64,000 nucleotides of DNA from Gemmatimonadaceae bacterium. Its GTDB lineage: Bacteria; Gemmatimonadota; Gemmatimonadetes; Gemmatimonadales; Gemmatimonadaceae. The translations under genes and the position numbers were made by a program. The notes beneath the pieces are model-generated. The model was not told where the DNA came from. It saw nothing but the letters and a program-made list of their open reading frames with translations, and did not search any database. Shown here one piece after another: positions 1-11,627 of the stretch (positions are counted from its first letter, which is position 1; every line of letters begins with the position of its first letter). The stretch spans positions 1-64,000 of the forward strand of contig JADKJT010000029.1 of assembly GCA_016720905.1 (NCBI GenBank), read 5' to 3'.

Positions 1-2
1 GT

Positions 3-1379
3 GTCGCGGGCGCACAAACCAGTGCCACGGCCATTCTTGATCGCGTGGAGATGAATGCCCGGCAACCGATCGATTTTCACGCGATAGTGCTGCCGGAGAC
101 CGTGTACGTCGGGCAGCAAGCCACGTATCAAGTGGCGGTGATGCTCAGTGCGGATGCGCGTTCGATTGCGTCGCAATCCGGGTTTCTCCGCCCGAATTGC
201 ACGGTTTGTTGGCATACGAGTTGGGCACACCGACGCGTGTACCGGCGACACCAATTGCAGCAAAGCGGCGCATTTCGAAGGCGCATGTGTTTTCGGCAGG
301 CCCTTTTCCGGTGACCTCCGGCGCCGTTGGTGCCGCACCACCAATTGACCTACGCTTCCGCAATCGTCCAGCTATTTCAGTCGCGAAAGGCGCTTTGTGA
401 GTGCGCGCCGAAAGCGCGGCGTTCATCGTGAAGGCCCTCCCGCGGAAAGTCCCTGACGATTTCAACGGCGCGGTGGGCGTCGCCAAGTCATCGGTGCGCA
501 TCGATACCACCGTGGCGCGTGTCGGTGATCCCTGGTGCTGACGCTCCGTGTACAGAGGGGACGGGCAACGTGGAGCTCTTGCATCGCCCGACCATCGAAC
601 TGGATTGGGCGTCGGTCGGGCGTACGGGGACCGAACACGCTGGAGTGGACAACATTGGAGCGCTCGTCCGCGGGACCAAGTTTCGACTGGATTCTGACGC
701 CGGACCGCGACGGCCGCGTGATCGTGCCGAGAGCGCTCGCTACCGCCTACTTCCCGATCCATATGCCGCGCGGTACGCCGCTAGCCCGGTCGGCGCCCGT
801 GGCCATTGTCAATCCGGCGTTACTCGGCGTCATCGGACGAAGGGAATCAGTGCCGATGCCGTTACGGACCGTCGAGGACGTCACCCGTTCAGGACCTGGT
901 CAGGTGCCGGTCGCCCGCCCGCCAGTTGGCTGTTCTGGTTGGTGTGTGCGCTGCTGCTGCCATTGCCGTTCCTGTTGGTGACGCGCTCCACGCGCGGTAG
1001 CCGTCGCCCGTGTTCCGGGCCGGGGAGACACCACTTCCTCAAACGCACCAGTACGTGGAGGAGCTGAGCGCGCGGTGCGGCACGCGTGACGCGTCGCACG
1101 TTGCTCATCGCTCGCCCCGATTCGAGCGAAGTCCGCGGGCGCTGGTCTGTCACGGCGCCATGTGCGGCGCGTGTTGCGGCGAGCCGGCGTGACGCGGCAG
1201 ACGACGCGCGATTGCTGGTCCTGCTCGAACAGCTCGATGAAGTGGGGTTCGCGCCGTCGGCATCAGCCAGCGAGTGCCGAGATCTCCAGCGCCGCCACCG
1301 AAACCGACGCGGCGCGTCGGGCGACAGAAGCTCTTGCGGCGCGTCGAGTCTGAAGCCGTGCCCCGGGGTCGCCAGCTGA
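3..1379 (+). pseudogene. batD: BatD-like oxygen-tolerance protein, 5' partial and frameshifted
   Basis: Remains of a BatD-type membrane protein (aerotolerance operon; large periplasmic beta domains and one C-terminal membrane segment). The frame open at the left edge reads VAGAQ, the end of a signal peptide, then a beta domain with IVLPETVYVGQQATY near 90-130. Homologous pieces continue in other frames: DDFNGAVGVAKSSVRI near 450-500, a GTGNVELL segment near 560, and a membrane helix (FWLVCALLLPLPFLLV) near 935-980. No single frame spans it, and at least five one-base slips are needed. The stop at 1377-1379 lies two bases before the next start. The gene start is outside the window. Family assignment is by motif and by its TPR/SH3 neighbour, and is fairly sure; the damage is probably sequence error. 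Confidence 0.6.
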
Positions 1380-1381
1380 AC

Positions 1382-2175
1382 ATGACGTCGATGGGCGCCC
1401 TGTGGATGCTGGCGGGACTGACCAGTGCGGCGTTCCTCGTTGCGCCGCTCCGCGCTGCGGCGAACGTCGCCTCAATCGGGTCGCGCTCCGAGCCTCGAAA
1501 CACCGCGCGATCCGGTCGCTGCGGTCGGCTTGGCGCGAGACGCGTACCATCGGCGGGCGTTCACGGAAGCGGCACAGCGTTTCCAGGCATTGGTCGCGCG
1601 ACATCCGCGTGAATCGAATCTGTTTGCGTGGTGGGAACGGCCGCGTGGGCGGCCGGTGACACGGTTGACCCGGTCATTGCGTGGCAGCGCGCGGCGCGTC
1701 TGGAACCACTCGCGGTGGATCTGCAGGGCATCAGTGCACTGCCTGCCGGTGCGCGAGGAGGCGTCGCGGACATCCCGATGGTGCCGGTGTCGTGGCTGGC
1801 GCAGTGGCCCGTGGTGCTGTGGTTCGCCGGATGGCTGGTGTTGACGTGGCTGGCGTGGCAACGCCGACGGTCAGGATGGTCGCCACGCGCATGTCGCTGC
1901 CCAGCTGCGGGGCATGGCGCAATCCTGTCCGCCTGCTGGCCCCTTGTCCGCCTGGGCGCCGCATGGTGAGGAGCACGCGCACTCGACGCGTCGGCGCTGG
2001 GAAGTGCTGCGACCAGAGACGATACGCATTGCACCCGGTAATGATGCGGATGCCATGGGGGCGTGACGACAGGCGATGTGGTGCGCGTGATGGAGTCGCG
2101 AGACGGGTGGCGACGCGTCGTGCACGCGGACGGCGGGCGCGGCTGGTTGCCCGCTATGCGACTGCTTGCGATTGA
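1382..2175 (+). pseudogene. BatE-like TPR/SH3 protein, frameshifted
   Basis: Starts with an ATG at 1382 and a signal-peptide-like stretch (MLAGLTSAAFLVAPLRA). Then come a TPR-like segment (AYHRRAFTEAAQRFQALVAR, about 1535-1600), a second helix pair (AWQRAARLEPL, about 1680), a membrane segment (WPVVLWFAGWLVLTWLAW, about 1800-1860) and a bacterial SH3 module (GDVVRVMESRDGWRRV, about 2065-2110). This signal peptide-TPR-TM-SH3 order is that of the BatE/Bat-operon TPR proteins, and it follows batD directly. The pieces lie in three different frames, so the gene is not readable as given. The exact stop is uncertain: candidates fall between about 2173 and 2193. Confidence 0.5.
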
Positions 2176-2254
2176 GGAATCGACGAACGTGACGGTGCTC
2201 GAGGCGGCCCCGGATCAGAGTACCGAGTGGGCGTCCGGTTTCGGTACCGTGACC

Positions 2255-4055
2255 ATGCCACGGTGCCATCCTGTCCAGCAGGGTCGCCGATCAGATTGCG
2301 GTAAGCGAAGTGGTCGAGCGCCCGGCGTCCGTCGTCAAGGGACTGGTAGAATGCGCTCGACGCGGGCGCGACGATGGTGGAGGTGACGGTCGAGGAAGGC
2401 GGCCGCGCACTGGTGCGCATCGCGGACGATGGCGTCGGAATGGATCGCGCCGATGCCGTGCTTTCGCTGGCACGACACGCGACGTCGAAGATCACGTCAG
2501 CTGAGCAGCTGGTTGGTGTCCGCAGCTACGGTTTTCGCGGTGAAGCACTGCCGGCCATAGCGTCGGTATCGAACTCGGATGGAAACCGCCACGGAAGATG
2601 GGGCGGGGACCCTGGTGCGCGTGGCCGGCGGCACCGGTGATCGACACGCGCGAGGCCAGCGCGACGTCGCCGGCACGACGGTGACCGTGACGGGACTCTT
2701 TACAACACGCCAGCGCGCCAGAAATTCCTGCGATCCGCGAGGTCCGAATGGCGGGGCATTCTCCGGACGGTACAGGCCATCGCGGCGTTGCGTCGCGATG
2801 TGCACTTTCACCGTGCGTCATGACGGCAAAGGTGGTGCTTGAACTACCGGCCGCGCGTGATTTGCGCGCGCGTCTGGCCGCGCTGTGGGGCCATCAGGAT
2901 ATCGAGCGGTTCATTGCCGTGGACGACGTGACCGGACCGATGCATGTCACGGGACTGGTAGAGCGACCGGCCGACGTGGGTACCGGCACCCGTCGCGTGC
3001 TGCTGATGATCAACGGCCGGGTGATCCGCGATCACGGCATCGTGCGGGCCGCGGAAGCGGCGTACCGGTCGACGTTGCCGGCGGGTGTGCGCCCGTCGCT
3101 GATCCTGCAATTGCATCTGCCGGGAGACGGCGTCGACGTCCAACGTGCACCCGGCAAAGTCGGAGGTGCGCCTGCGCGAGCAGTGGCCGGTTGAACGCGC
3201 GGTGGAGCATGCCGTCCGACGCGCTGGGTAATCGCGAGGCGAGCGCCGGTATCGGGTGGCGCACCTGGACACCGGCGCCGGTGGCCGATTAGCGCCAGGA
3301 CATCCACACGCGAGCCGGCGGATCTGCGGGCGCGTCCACCGGCGAGGCCTGTTCGCACCATCGTTCTCCGACGCGACCGGCCGCGGCGGCGATCGGTCGC
3401 GCCGTCGACTGAGGTCGCCGGGAACGATTGGGACCGGGCAACGGCGGCCGGGTTCTCGGCGGCCGACGACACGCCGTCCGTGCGGCAGGTCCCGCCGCTC
3501 CTGCAGTTGCGCCGAACGTACCTGCTGTTCCGAGCACGAAGAGGAGTCGTCGTGTTGATCGATCAACATTCGGCGCATGAGCGCGTGTTGTACGAGCAGT
3601 TCATTGGCACACTCGAGCGCGGCGAGTCACCAGCGCAGCGCCTGTTGACTCCGCTGACGCTGCACCTTGGGCCGGATGAGGCGGAGGCATTCGATACCAA
3701 CCGCGCGGCCTTCGAGGGCACTGGGTTTCGAGATCAGTCACTTCGGTGGTCATTCATTGCCGTGCAAGCGGTCCCACGCCGCACCGCGTTTCGATGCCGA
3801 ACGCTGTCTGCGCGAAACGTTGGCCGCGCTCACCGGTGACCGGGCACCGGGTGATGCCAAGCGCCACGAACGTCTGGCCGCCACGTTCGCCTGCAAAGGC
3901 GGCGGTCAAGGCAGGAGACGTGTTGTCGCCGGGCGAAATGCGCGCCCTGTATGTCGCGCTTGCGGACACCAGACTGCCCGCGCACGACGTGCACGGACGG
4001 TCGACGATCGTGCGGTTGTCCTGGGACGAACTTGACCAGCGTTTCGGCAAGATGA
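2255..4055 (+). pseudogene. mutL: DNA mismatch repair protein MutL, frameshifted
   Basis: MutL couples MutS mismatch recognition to strand removal. The N-terminal GHKL ATPase is clear: the start region reads in mixed frames as a VADQIAAGEVVERP-like segment, then DDGVGMDRADAVLSLARHA and YGFRGEALPAIASVS (about 2420-2570). The C-terminal dimerisation domain is clear too (TYLLFRARRGVVVLIDQHS, then AHERVLYEQF, about 3510-3600). DQHSAHERVLYE matches the DQHA(x)2E(x)4E metal site of endonuclease-type MutL except for Ala to Ser, so strand nicking is predicted. The end (ALADTRLPAHDVHGRSTIV) is intact. At least six frame changes interrupt it. The stop TGA at 4053-4055 overlaps the miaA ATG at 4052. Confidence 0.75.
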
Positions 4056-4985
4056 CAGACGTTGACGGTGCCAGCCTGATCACGCCCGTCATCATCGGGC
4101 CGACGGCGGCAGGAAGTCGGCCATCGCCCTGCATCTGGCATCAGACGCTACGGGTTGTCGATCATCAGTGCCGACTCGCGACAGGTGTACGCCGGTTTCA
4201 ACATCGGGACGGCAAGCCCAGCGCTGATGAACGAGATTGATACCGCACTACGGCATCGATGTGCTGGCGCCCATCCCGGTACTCCGCCCACGAGTGGGGC
4301 GCGATGCGGAGCAGTGGGGCACGGAGTCCGCGCACAGGGCCGCATGCCGTGGTGGTCGGAGGCACCGGATTCCAGTACGGGCGCTGGTCGATCCCCTCGA
4401 CGACACGCCGTCGTTGGAGCCGTCTCGTCGGGCCGCGTTGGGATCATGGCTCGCGGCACTCGATGCGGAAACGCTGGAGCGCTGGTGTCGACGACTCGAT
4501 CCCGCGCGCGCAGCCTGGGCCGCACGCAGCGACTACGGGCGGTCGAGACCGCGCTGTTGGCGGGACGCCGGATCAGCGAATGGTCCGTTGGCAATACCGA
4601 CGTTGAGGCGACCGCAGCGTCGTCGCGCCCCCTGGCGCGTCAGGCGCGCTATCTTGTGGTTGATCCTGGGCCGTCGCTGGCCACGCGCATTGCTGGTCGC
4701 GTGGCAGCGATGGTGGCCGACGGATGGTTTGACGAAGTGCAGGCGCTGATGGACTACGTGCCGGCCGACGCGCCGGCATGGCTAAACTCAGCGGGTACGC
4801 GCCGGGTACGTGATCCGGTCGCCGGCGTGATACCGCCAGCCGACGCCGTGGAACGCGTCATCATTGAGTTACGGCAATACGCCAAACGACAACGAACCTG
4901 GTGTCGACATCAGTTGCCCGAGGCCCAGGTGACACGAGTGGATAGCAGTGCCGGACGCGCTGGCGTTGTAACGCGCGCATGGTGA
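4052..4985 (+). pseudogene. miaA: tRNA dimethylallyltransferase MiaA, frameshifted
   Basis: MiaA puts the dimethylallyl group on A37 of tRNAs that read UNN codons. The P-loop region reads LITPVIIGPTAAG and then needs one extra base to continue as GKSAIALHLA. SADSRQVYAGFNIGTA (about 4160-4215) is the conserved substrate-binding strand. The C-terminus is well preserved (APAWLNSAGTRRVRDPVAG, then IIELRQYAKRQRTW at about 4860-4905) in the frame that stops at 4985. The middle is spread over three frames, so four or more indels are required. It overlaps the mutL stop by four bases, a usual mutL-miaA pairing. Confidence 0.75.
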
Positions 4986-5006
4986 ATCCGACGACGGGAG
5001 TGCGAC

Positions 5007-6167
5007 ATGAAGATCGGCATCACCTGCTATCCCACCCATGGTGGGCTCTGGCGCTGTAACTACGGAACTGGGGATCGCGCTGGCGGCGCGCGGGCATGGT
5101 GCCTTCATCACCTACCAGCAACCGTTTCGCCTGCCAAACTTCCTGCCCGCGTGTGGTTTCATCGAAGTCGACGTGGGCCGATATCCCCTGTTCCGAGTAT
5201 CCACCGTACGATCTCGCGCTGGCCGTCCGCATGCACGAGGTCGTGCGCGATCATCAACTGGACATTCTGACTGCCACTACGCCATCCCGCATGCGACCAG
5301 CGCCTGGATCGCGCGCGAGTGCTCCGCGAGGGCGCGGGCGACGTCAAGGTGGTCACCACGTTGCACGGCACCGACATCACCATTGTCGGACAGGAGCGGT
5401 CGTTCTATACCATTACGAGATTCTCCATCGAGAAGTCTGACGCCGTGACCGCCGTCTCGGACTATCTGCGTGACGAGACGTACCGCGCGTTCGGTTGTGT
5501 CGGCTGCGACGTCGAGGTCATCCATACCTTCATTGATCCGAATCTGTTCGATCGGTCGCGGCATGTCTTCCCGATTTCGGATGACGTCGTGAAGGGCCGA
5601 AAGGTGCTCATGCACATCTCCAACTTCCGACCCGTCAAGCGCGTGCGGGGACATCGTGCGCGTATTTGCGCAGTCAATGCGGTCCGTGCCGGCGATGTTG
5701 CTGATGGTCGGCGATGGTCCCGATCGGGTTGGAAGCCGAGGCAGAAGCGCGGGAACTCGGGGTCGCCGATTCGGTGTTATTCCTCGGCAAGATCGATGCG
5801 ATCGCACCACTGCTGGCCGGCGCGGACCTGTTCTTGCTGACCAGTGACAAGGAATCGTTCGGCTTGAGTGCCCTCGAAGCGCTGGCGTCCGGCGTGCCGG
5901 TCATTGGCGCGGACGCTGGCGGGCTCCCTGAAGTGGTGACGCAGGGCGTAACCGGTCATCTGTGTGCGGTCGGCGGCGTGGACGCGATGGCGCACGCGAG
6001 TGTCGCGCTGGTCACGACTCCGGCGCGCTGGCAAGTGATGAGTGACGCGGCGGCGGCGGAGGCGCGTCGCCGTTTCTCGCAGGGGGCGGTGGTGGCGCAG
6101 TACGAAGCCGTGATATGCGCGGACGCTCGCAGCACCGCGAGCTGCCACACCACCCCCGCGCCCGTGA
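5007..6167 (+). pseudogene. bshA: N-acetyl-alpha-D-glucosaminyl L-malate synthase BshA, frameshifted
   Basis: GT4-family glycosyltransferase that joins UDP-GlcNAc to L-malate, the first step of bacillithiol synthesis. The start ATG at 5007 has a GGGAG site eight bases upstream. It reads KIGITCYPTHGG, then one extra G breaks the frame, and it continues as SGAVTTELGIALAARGHG. Strong BshA signatures follow: KVVTTLHGTDITIVGQ, FSIEKSDAVTAVSDYLRDET and HISNFRPVKRV (5340-5645). The GT4 C-terminal lobe reads FLLTSDKESFGLSALEALAS, then GVPVIGADAGGLPEV (5830-5935). About four indels are needed. Restoring one base near 6112 makes the gene stop at TGA 6165-6167, overlapping the uppP GTG. Confidence 0.75.
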
Positions 6168-6967
6168 CCATTACGCAAGCCGTCATCCTCGGACTGGTGC
6201 AGGGGTTTGGAGAACTCCTGCCCATTTCGAGTTCCGCGCATCTCGCGCTCGCGCCCTACTTCCTGAACTTCACCGATCCCGGGGCTGGCATTTGATGTTG
6301 CCTTGCACTTCGGGACGTTGCTGGCGTTGATCTGGTATTTCCGTCGAGAGTGGATGGAAATGCTGGCCAGCGTGGGGCAGATTGTGCGTACCTGTCGAGT
6401 CGTGACCATCCATGAGAAACGCGCGCTCTATCTCGTGGTGGCCACGATCCCGGGCGGCATCGGTGGGCTGCTGCTGAATGACTACGCGGAAAACCACCTT
6501 CCGCTCCTGGCATTGATCGCCACCACGCTCGCGGTGATGGGGGTGGTGCTCTGGGCCGTGGATCGCTGGAGCGTGCGGGCGCGGGCGATCGAGGACGTCA
6601 CGTTGCGTGACGCGATTCTCATTGGGCTTGCCCAGGTGTTGGCGCTGGTGCCCGGCGTTTCGCGATCGGGTTCCACGATTACGGCGGCCGCGCCCTGCAC
6701 TTCGATCGCGCCAGCGCGGCGCGTTTCAGTTTCCTTGATAGCATGCCGATCACGCTCGCCGCCGTGGTCCTCAAGATGCCAGAGGCCGTGCGCGCCGAGG
6801 GGCTGTCAGCACCGCTGATAGTCGGTGTTGTCGTGGCGGCCGTGAGTAGTTGGGTCGCGATCACCGTCCTGTTGCGCTACATGAGTAAACACAGTTTCGG
6901 CGTCTTTGCCGCGTATCGATTGCTGCTGGCGGCGGCCGTGTTCGCCACCATTGCAGCTCGAGGGTAG
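6164..6967 (+). pseudogene. uppP: Undecaprenyl-diphosphatase UppP (BacA), frameshifted
   Basis: Integral membrane phosphatase that recycles undecaprenyl pyrophosphate to the carrier lipid for peptidoglycan and LPS precursors. From the GTG at 6164 it reads MTITQAVILGLVQGFGELLP then ISSSAHL, the family's first signature (usually QG(L/I)TEFLPISSSAH; here GELLP). The second motif PGVSRSGSTIT lies at about 6650-6685. The C-terminal helices run intact to TAG at 6967. Two frame changes, near 6290 and near 6690, are needed; the restored length is about 267 residues, normal for the family. Confidence 0.78.
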
Positions 6968-6996
6968 CTGCATGGCGTGATGAGGGGGCGCGCTGC

Positions 6997-7720
6997 ATGC
7001 GCCCGACGACGAGCAGCGCAGTCGGCATCGGCGTTGGGGCTGGTGCAGTTGGTGCACGAACGCGAACGGCATCCACCATGGACGTGGCGCACGCATTGGC
7101 CGCGGACGGGGCACCCGCCGGCCTGCTGGTGGTGGCCGACCGCCAGCATCAAGGTCGAGGTCGTGGCGGCAACCGCTGGGAGTCGCGCGATGGGGCCGGA
7201 CTGTGGATGACGCTGATCGAACGACCCGTCGACCAGCGCGTCATCGGCGTGCTCGCCCTGCGCCTCGGACTGGCGATTGCCGACGCGCTGGATCCGCTGG
7301 TTGAGGACCGCATACAGCTCAAGTGGCCCAACGACGTGATGACAGGGCGCGGGAAGGTTGCGGGAATTCTGGTGGAGGCGCGGTGGCGCAACGCGTCCGT
7401 AGATTGGGTCGCCGTTGGGATCGGCATCAACCGTCGCGTCCCACCGGAGATCAAGTCCGCCGCTGCGGTTCGCGAAGGGGTCTCGCGCGCCAGGCTGTTG
7501 GAGGCCGTGGTGCCGAGGTTGCGCGCTGCGGTGTCCGTTCAGGGCCAGCTCTCAGACACGAGCTCGCGCCTGGCATGCGCGCGACTTCGCGCGTGGTCGC
7601 CGTATTGCTGCGCCGCGCGCCGGCCGGGTTGTCGGCATCGCGGCGGATGGGGCCCTGTTGGTGGCCGATGCCACCGGCGCTGCCGTCGAGGCCGTGCACG
7701 CCGGCTCCCCTGGTGTTTGA
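6997..7720 (+). pseudogene. birA: Biotin--[acetyl-CoA-carboxylase] ligase BirA, frameshifted
   Basis: Activates biotin as biotinyl-AMP and attaches it to the carboxyl carrier protein of acetyl-CoA carboxylase. ASTMDVAHALA (about 7065-7095) is the substrate strand, and HQGRGRGGNRWES (about 7150-7185) is the biotinyl-AMP binding loop (usually GRGRxGRxW). LKWPNDVM (7319-7342), GKVAGILVEA and VAVGIGINR follow in order. The frame is lost near 7555; the C-terminal repressor-like domain (RVVGIAADGALLVADATG) continues in another frame to a stop at 7720. There is no N-terminal HTH domain, so it is a ligase without repressor function. The start is uncertain because the first 20 residues have no clear homology. 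Confidence 0.7.
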
Positions 7721-7788
7721 CGACGAGGCCTGACCCATGACACGCCGCCCGAGCGATTCACGAGGTGTCACCAGGAGCCGGAGCGACG

Positions 7789-8562
7789 GTGCTGATTGTC
7801 TTCGATGTGGGGAACACCGAAACCACCATCGGCCTGTTTGATGGGGTCGCGCTGACGAATCACTGGCGCATCATGACCGCCGTGTCGCGCACCGCCGATG
7901 AGTTTGGATTGGTGCTTCGCGGACTGCTGTCGGCGGCCGATGTGTCGATCGGTCGCGTGACGGCGGCGGCCATCGGCTCTGTGGTTCCACCGATCACCGA
8001 CCCGCTGGTCCGCGCATGCAACGAATACCTGCGCGTGACACCGGTGGTAGTGGATGCGAAAGCGGCGTTGCCCATTCGCTTGGAGGTCGATGAGCCGATG
8101 ACCGTGGGTGCCGATCGCCTGATCAACACACTGGCCGCCAGTCGACTCTTTGCCCGTGACACGATTTGCGTTGATCTCGGCACGGCCACGACGTTCGACT
8201 GCATCACCGCCGATGGAGTCTTTCTCGGTGGCGTGATCATGCCGGGCGTACGGTCGTCGGCCGAGACGTTGACGCGCCGCACATCGAAACTGCCGGCGAC
8301 CGAACTCCGGCCGCCGAGACAAGTGATTGGGAAACGGACCGAGGAATGCATCCGAGCCGGTGTGTTGTTCGGAGCGGCGGACGCCATTGACGGCATCGTG
8401 CGGCGCATCAAAGCCGAATGGCCACGCCCCGGGACGCCGCTCGTGGTCGCCACGGGCGGACTGGCGGATGTCCTCCAGCCGTACTGCCGGGAATTCGATC
8501 GCGTCGAGCCGTTCCTGACACTTGTCGGACTGCGCATGGCGCACGAACTGCTGATGGCGTAA
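7789..8562 (+). CDS. coaX: Type III pantothenate kinase CoaX
   Basis: ATP-dependent phosphorylation of pantothenate, the first step of coenzyme A synthesis. I prefer the GTG at 7789 because AGGAG lies at 7773-7777 and the protein then begins directly with the ASKHA phosphate-1 motif, LIVFDVGNTET. An in-frame GTG at 7765 would add eight unlikely residues. Other type III signatures are GADRLINTLAA (about 8107-8140), DLGTATTFD (phosphate-2, about 8176), GGVIMPGV and the C-terminal TGG loop. About 257 residues, normal length. It is the first intact gene after the damaged left end and follows birA, a common pairing. Confidence 0.92.
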   Translation: MLIVFDVGNTETTIGLFDGVALTNHWRIMTAVSRTADEFGLVLRGLLSAADVSIGRVTAAAIGSVVPPITDPLVRACNEYLRVTPVVVDAKAALPIRLEVDEPMTVGADRLINTLAASRLFARDTICVDLGTATTFDCITADGVFLGGVIMPGVRSSAETLTRRTSKLPATELRPPRQVIGKRTEECIRAGVLFGAADAIDGIVRRIKAEWPRPGTPLVVATGGLADVLQPYCREFDRVEPFLTLVGLRMAHELLMA

Positions 8563-8749
8563 TGCCGGACCGAGCCGGGCTGTGTCGTGGTGCTCATTCC
8601 GGGGGATCGGCCAAAAAGGCATGGCCGCAGCCAATTCGACTCACCTCATGCGCATTCGCCATACGCGGCACGCCGTTTCGGCGTACTGTTGAGTCTGTAA
8701 GCCGTTAAATTTCAATCACTTATGCAATATTTTGCGACCGAGATGCGGC
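8563..8749. other. Intergenic region upstream of groES promoter
   Basis: No gene is supported here. A short hairpin ACGCCG-TTT-CGGCGT (8670-8684) could end coaX transcription but has no T-run. The stretch 8705-8735 is markedly AT-rich compared with its surroundings and sits 15-45 bases upstream of the groES -35 box, so it may act as an UP element. That role is inference. Confidence 0.4.
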
Positions 8750-8778
8750 TTGACGTCGCCTTCTGGCCCGTTTAGCAT
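8750..8778 (+). promoter_or_regulatory. Sigma70-type promoter of groESL
   Basis: -35 box TTGACG (8750-8755) and -10 box TAGCAT (8773-8778) separated by exactly 17 bases. The predicted start is near 8785, which puts the CIRCE operator at the start of the transcript and just downstream of the -10 box. Confidence 0.7.
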
Positions 8779-8787
8779 TCACTCACG

Positions 8788-8814
8788 TTAGCACTCAACT
8801 ATCGCGAGTGCTAA
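8788..8814 (+). promoter_or_regulatory. CIRCE operator (HrcA binding site)
   Basis: Perfect inverted repeat TTAGCACTC (8788-8796), nine-base spacer, GAGTGCTAA (8806-8814): the exact CIRCE consensus. HrcA binds it and represses groESL until heat shock titrates GroEL. hrcA itself is not in this window. Confidence 0.96.
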
Positions 8815-8869
8815 CATCGAGCAAGTAACTCGTTCGATCCCCTGACACATACGCAGGAGACCAGGACTC

Positions 8870-9172
8870 ATGGCAACTAAGAGTGCCGCGAAAGTAGCGC
8901 CGCTCGCCGATCGCGTCGTCGTCAAGCCGCTCGAAGAAACCGAGCAGATGCGTGGTGGGCTGTACATCCCCGATACCGCCAAGGAAAAGCCGCAGCAAGG
9001 TGCCGTCGTGGCGGTTGGACCGGGTCGCTTCGAGAAGGACACGCGCGTGCCGATGGATGTGAAGGTCGGCGATAAGGTGCTGTACGGGAAGTACAGTGGA
9101 ACCGAGGTGACGATCGAAGGTGAGCAGCTGCTCATCCTCCGCGAGTCCGATGTGCTCGCGATCATCAACTAA
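8870..9172 (+). CDS. groES: Co-chaperonin GroES
   Basis: Ten-kilodalton lid of the GroEL chaperonin. 100 residues. It has the GroES fold signatures: PLADRVVVKPLEE at the N-terminus, the mobile loop segment EQMRGGLYIPDTAKEKPQQG, and the C-terminal LILRESDVLAII. An AGGAGA site precedes the ATG. It is first in the CIRCE-controlled operon, 29 bases from groEL. The N-terminal extension (MATKSAAKVA) is a few residues longer than E. coli GroES. Confidence 0.96.
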   Translation: MATKSAAKVAPLADRVVVKPLEETEQMRGGLYIPDTAKEKPQQGAVVAVGPGRFEKDTRVPMDVKVGDKVLYGKYSGTEVTIEGEQLLILRESDVLAIIN

Positions 9173-9201
9173 GTCGAACCAACCGAAAACGGAACGCAAC
9201 C

Positions 9202-10845
<1,644 letters not shown>

Positions 10846-10870
10846 GGCCCGTTGTACAAGTCGATGTGAA

Positions 10871-10901
10871 AACAGGGGCGCCACAGTGTGGCGCCCCTGT
10901 T
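10871..10901. terminator. Bidirectional terminator between groEL and carbonic anhydrase
   Basis: Perfect 14-bp stem (10871-10884 with 10888-10901) with a three-base AGT loop, between two convergent genes. The T-run lies on the minus-strand side (TGTTTTC after the hairpin), so it should stop the carbonic anhydrase operon well. For groEL it is a hairpin without a U-tract. Confidence 0.75.
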
Positions 10902-10928
10902 GGCGTTGGTGATGTCGGCAGTGGAGGT

Positions 10929-11621
10929 TCAACCGTCGTTGGCAACGTGCAGGGAGGGCGGTACCGTCACGCGTTCGCGCATGACGGCTTCGCGCAGTTC
11001 CAGGGCACGGTCCTCACCGTCCACCCCGCTCACCAATTCACGCAATCGTCCGTCGTGCACGTCGTACACCAGACCATGAAGCAGTGGTCGCCGGCCGCGG
11101 GCCCAGGCATGGCGCACGATCGGGGTCCGCGAAAGCTGAAAGACCTGTTCAAGGACGTTGAGTTCCACGAGCCGACGAAAGCGCGCTTCCGCGTCGGGCA
11201 GCTCGGCAAGCTCCGACTGATGCCGCAGCTGCAGGTCACGCACCACCTGCAACCAGTGATCCACCAGCCGATGACCCATCGGCTCCATGGCGGCACGCAC
11301 GCCGCCGCACTCATAGTGGCCGCACACCAGGACATGTTTCACGTCCAGCACCTCGACCGCATACTCGAGCGCCGACAACATGTTCATGTCGGTGGGATCG
11401 GCTTGGTTGGCGATGTTGCGATGGACAAAGATCTCCCCGGGATGAGCGCCAGTCAGCAATTCCGCGGGAACACGCGAATCACAACACCCGATGAAGAGGA
11501 AGTGGGGTTCCTGGCTGATCGCGCGACGCTCGAAGAAGTCGGCATCGGCGGCCCGCATCCGGTCGGCCCAGAGATGATTCTGCGCGAAGAGGCGAAGGTA
11601 GTTCTGCATCCCTGCAATCAA
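10929..11621 (-). CDS. Beta-class carbonic anhydrase
   Basis: Zinc enzyme that interconverts CO2 and bicarbonate. The ligands are visible: C46, D48 and R50 in the CCDSR motif, H102 and C105 in GHYECGG. About 230 residues, typical. An alternative start at Met5 (MQNYLRLF, 11609) is possible and resembles many family members more closely. It is the last gene of the six-gene minus-strand run, six bases after the MBL gene. It supplies bicarbonate to carboxylases; nothing in the context suggests a special role. Confidence 0.92.
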   Translation of the reverse strand: MIAGMQNYLRLFAQNHLWADRMRAADADFFERRAISQEPHFLFIGCCDSRVPAELLTGAHPGEIFVHRNIANQADPTDMNMLSALEYAVEVLDVKHVLVCGHYECGGVRAAMEPMGHRLVDHWLQVVRDLQLRHQSELAELPDAEARFRRLVELNVLEQVFQLSRTPIVRHAWARGRRPLLHGLVYDVHDGRLRELVSGVDGEDRALELREAVMRERVTVPPSLHVANDG

Positions 11622-11627
11622 TCGCCG

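Noticed and set aside
1..7723. Cluster of true pseudogenes from genome reduction
   Set aside because: Breaks are single bases, homology is continuous through each, and the genes are mostly essential; sequence error explains the pattern better.
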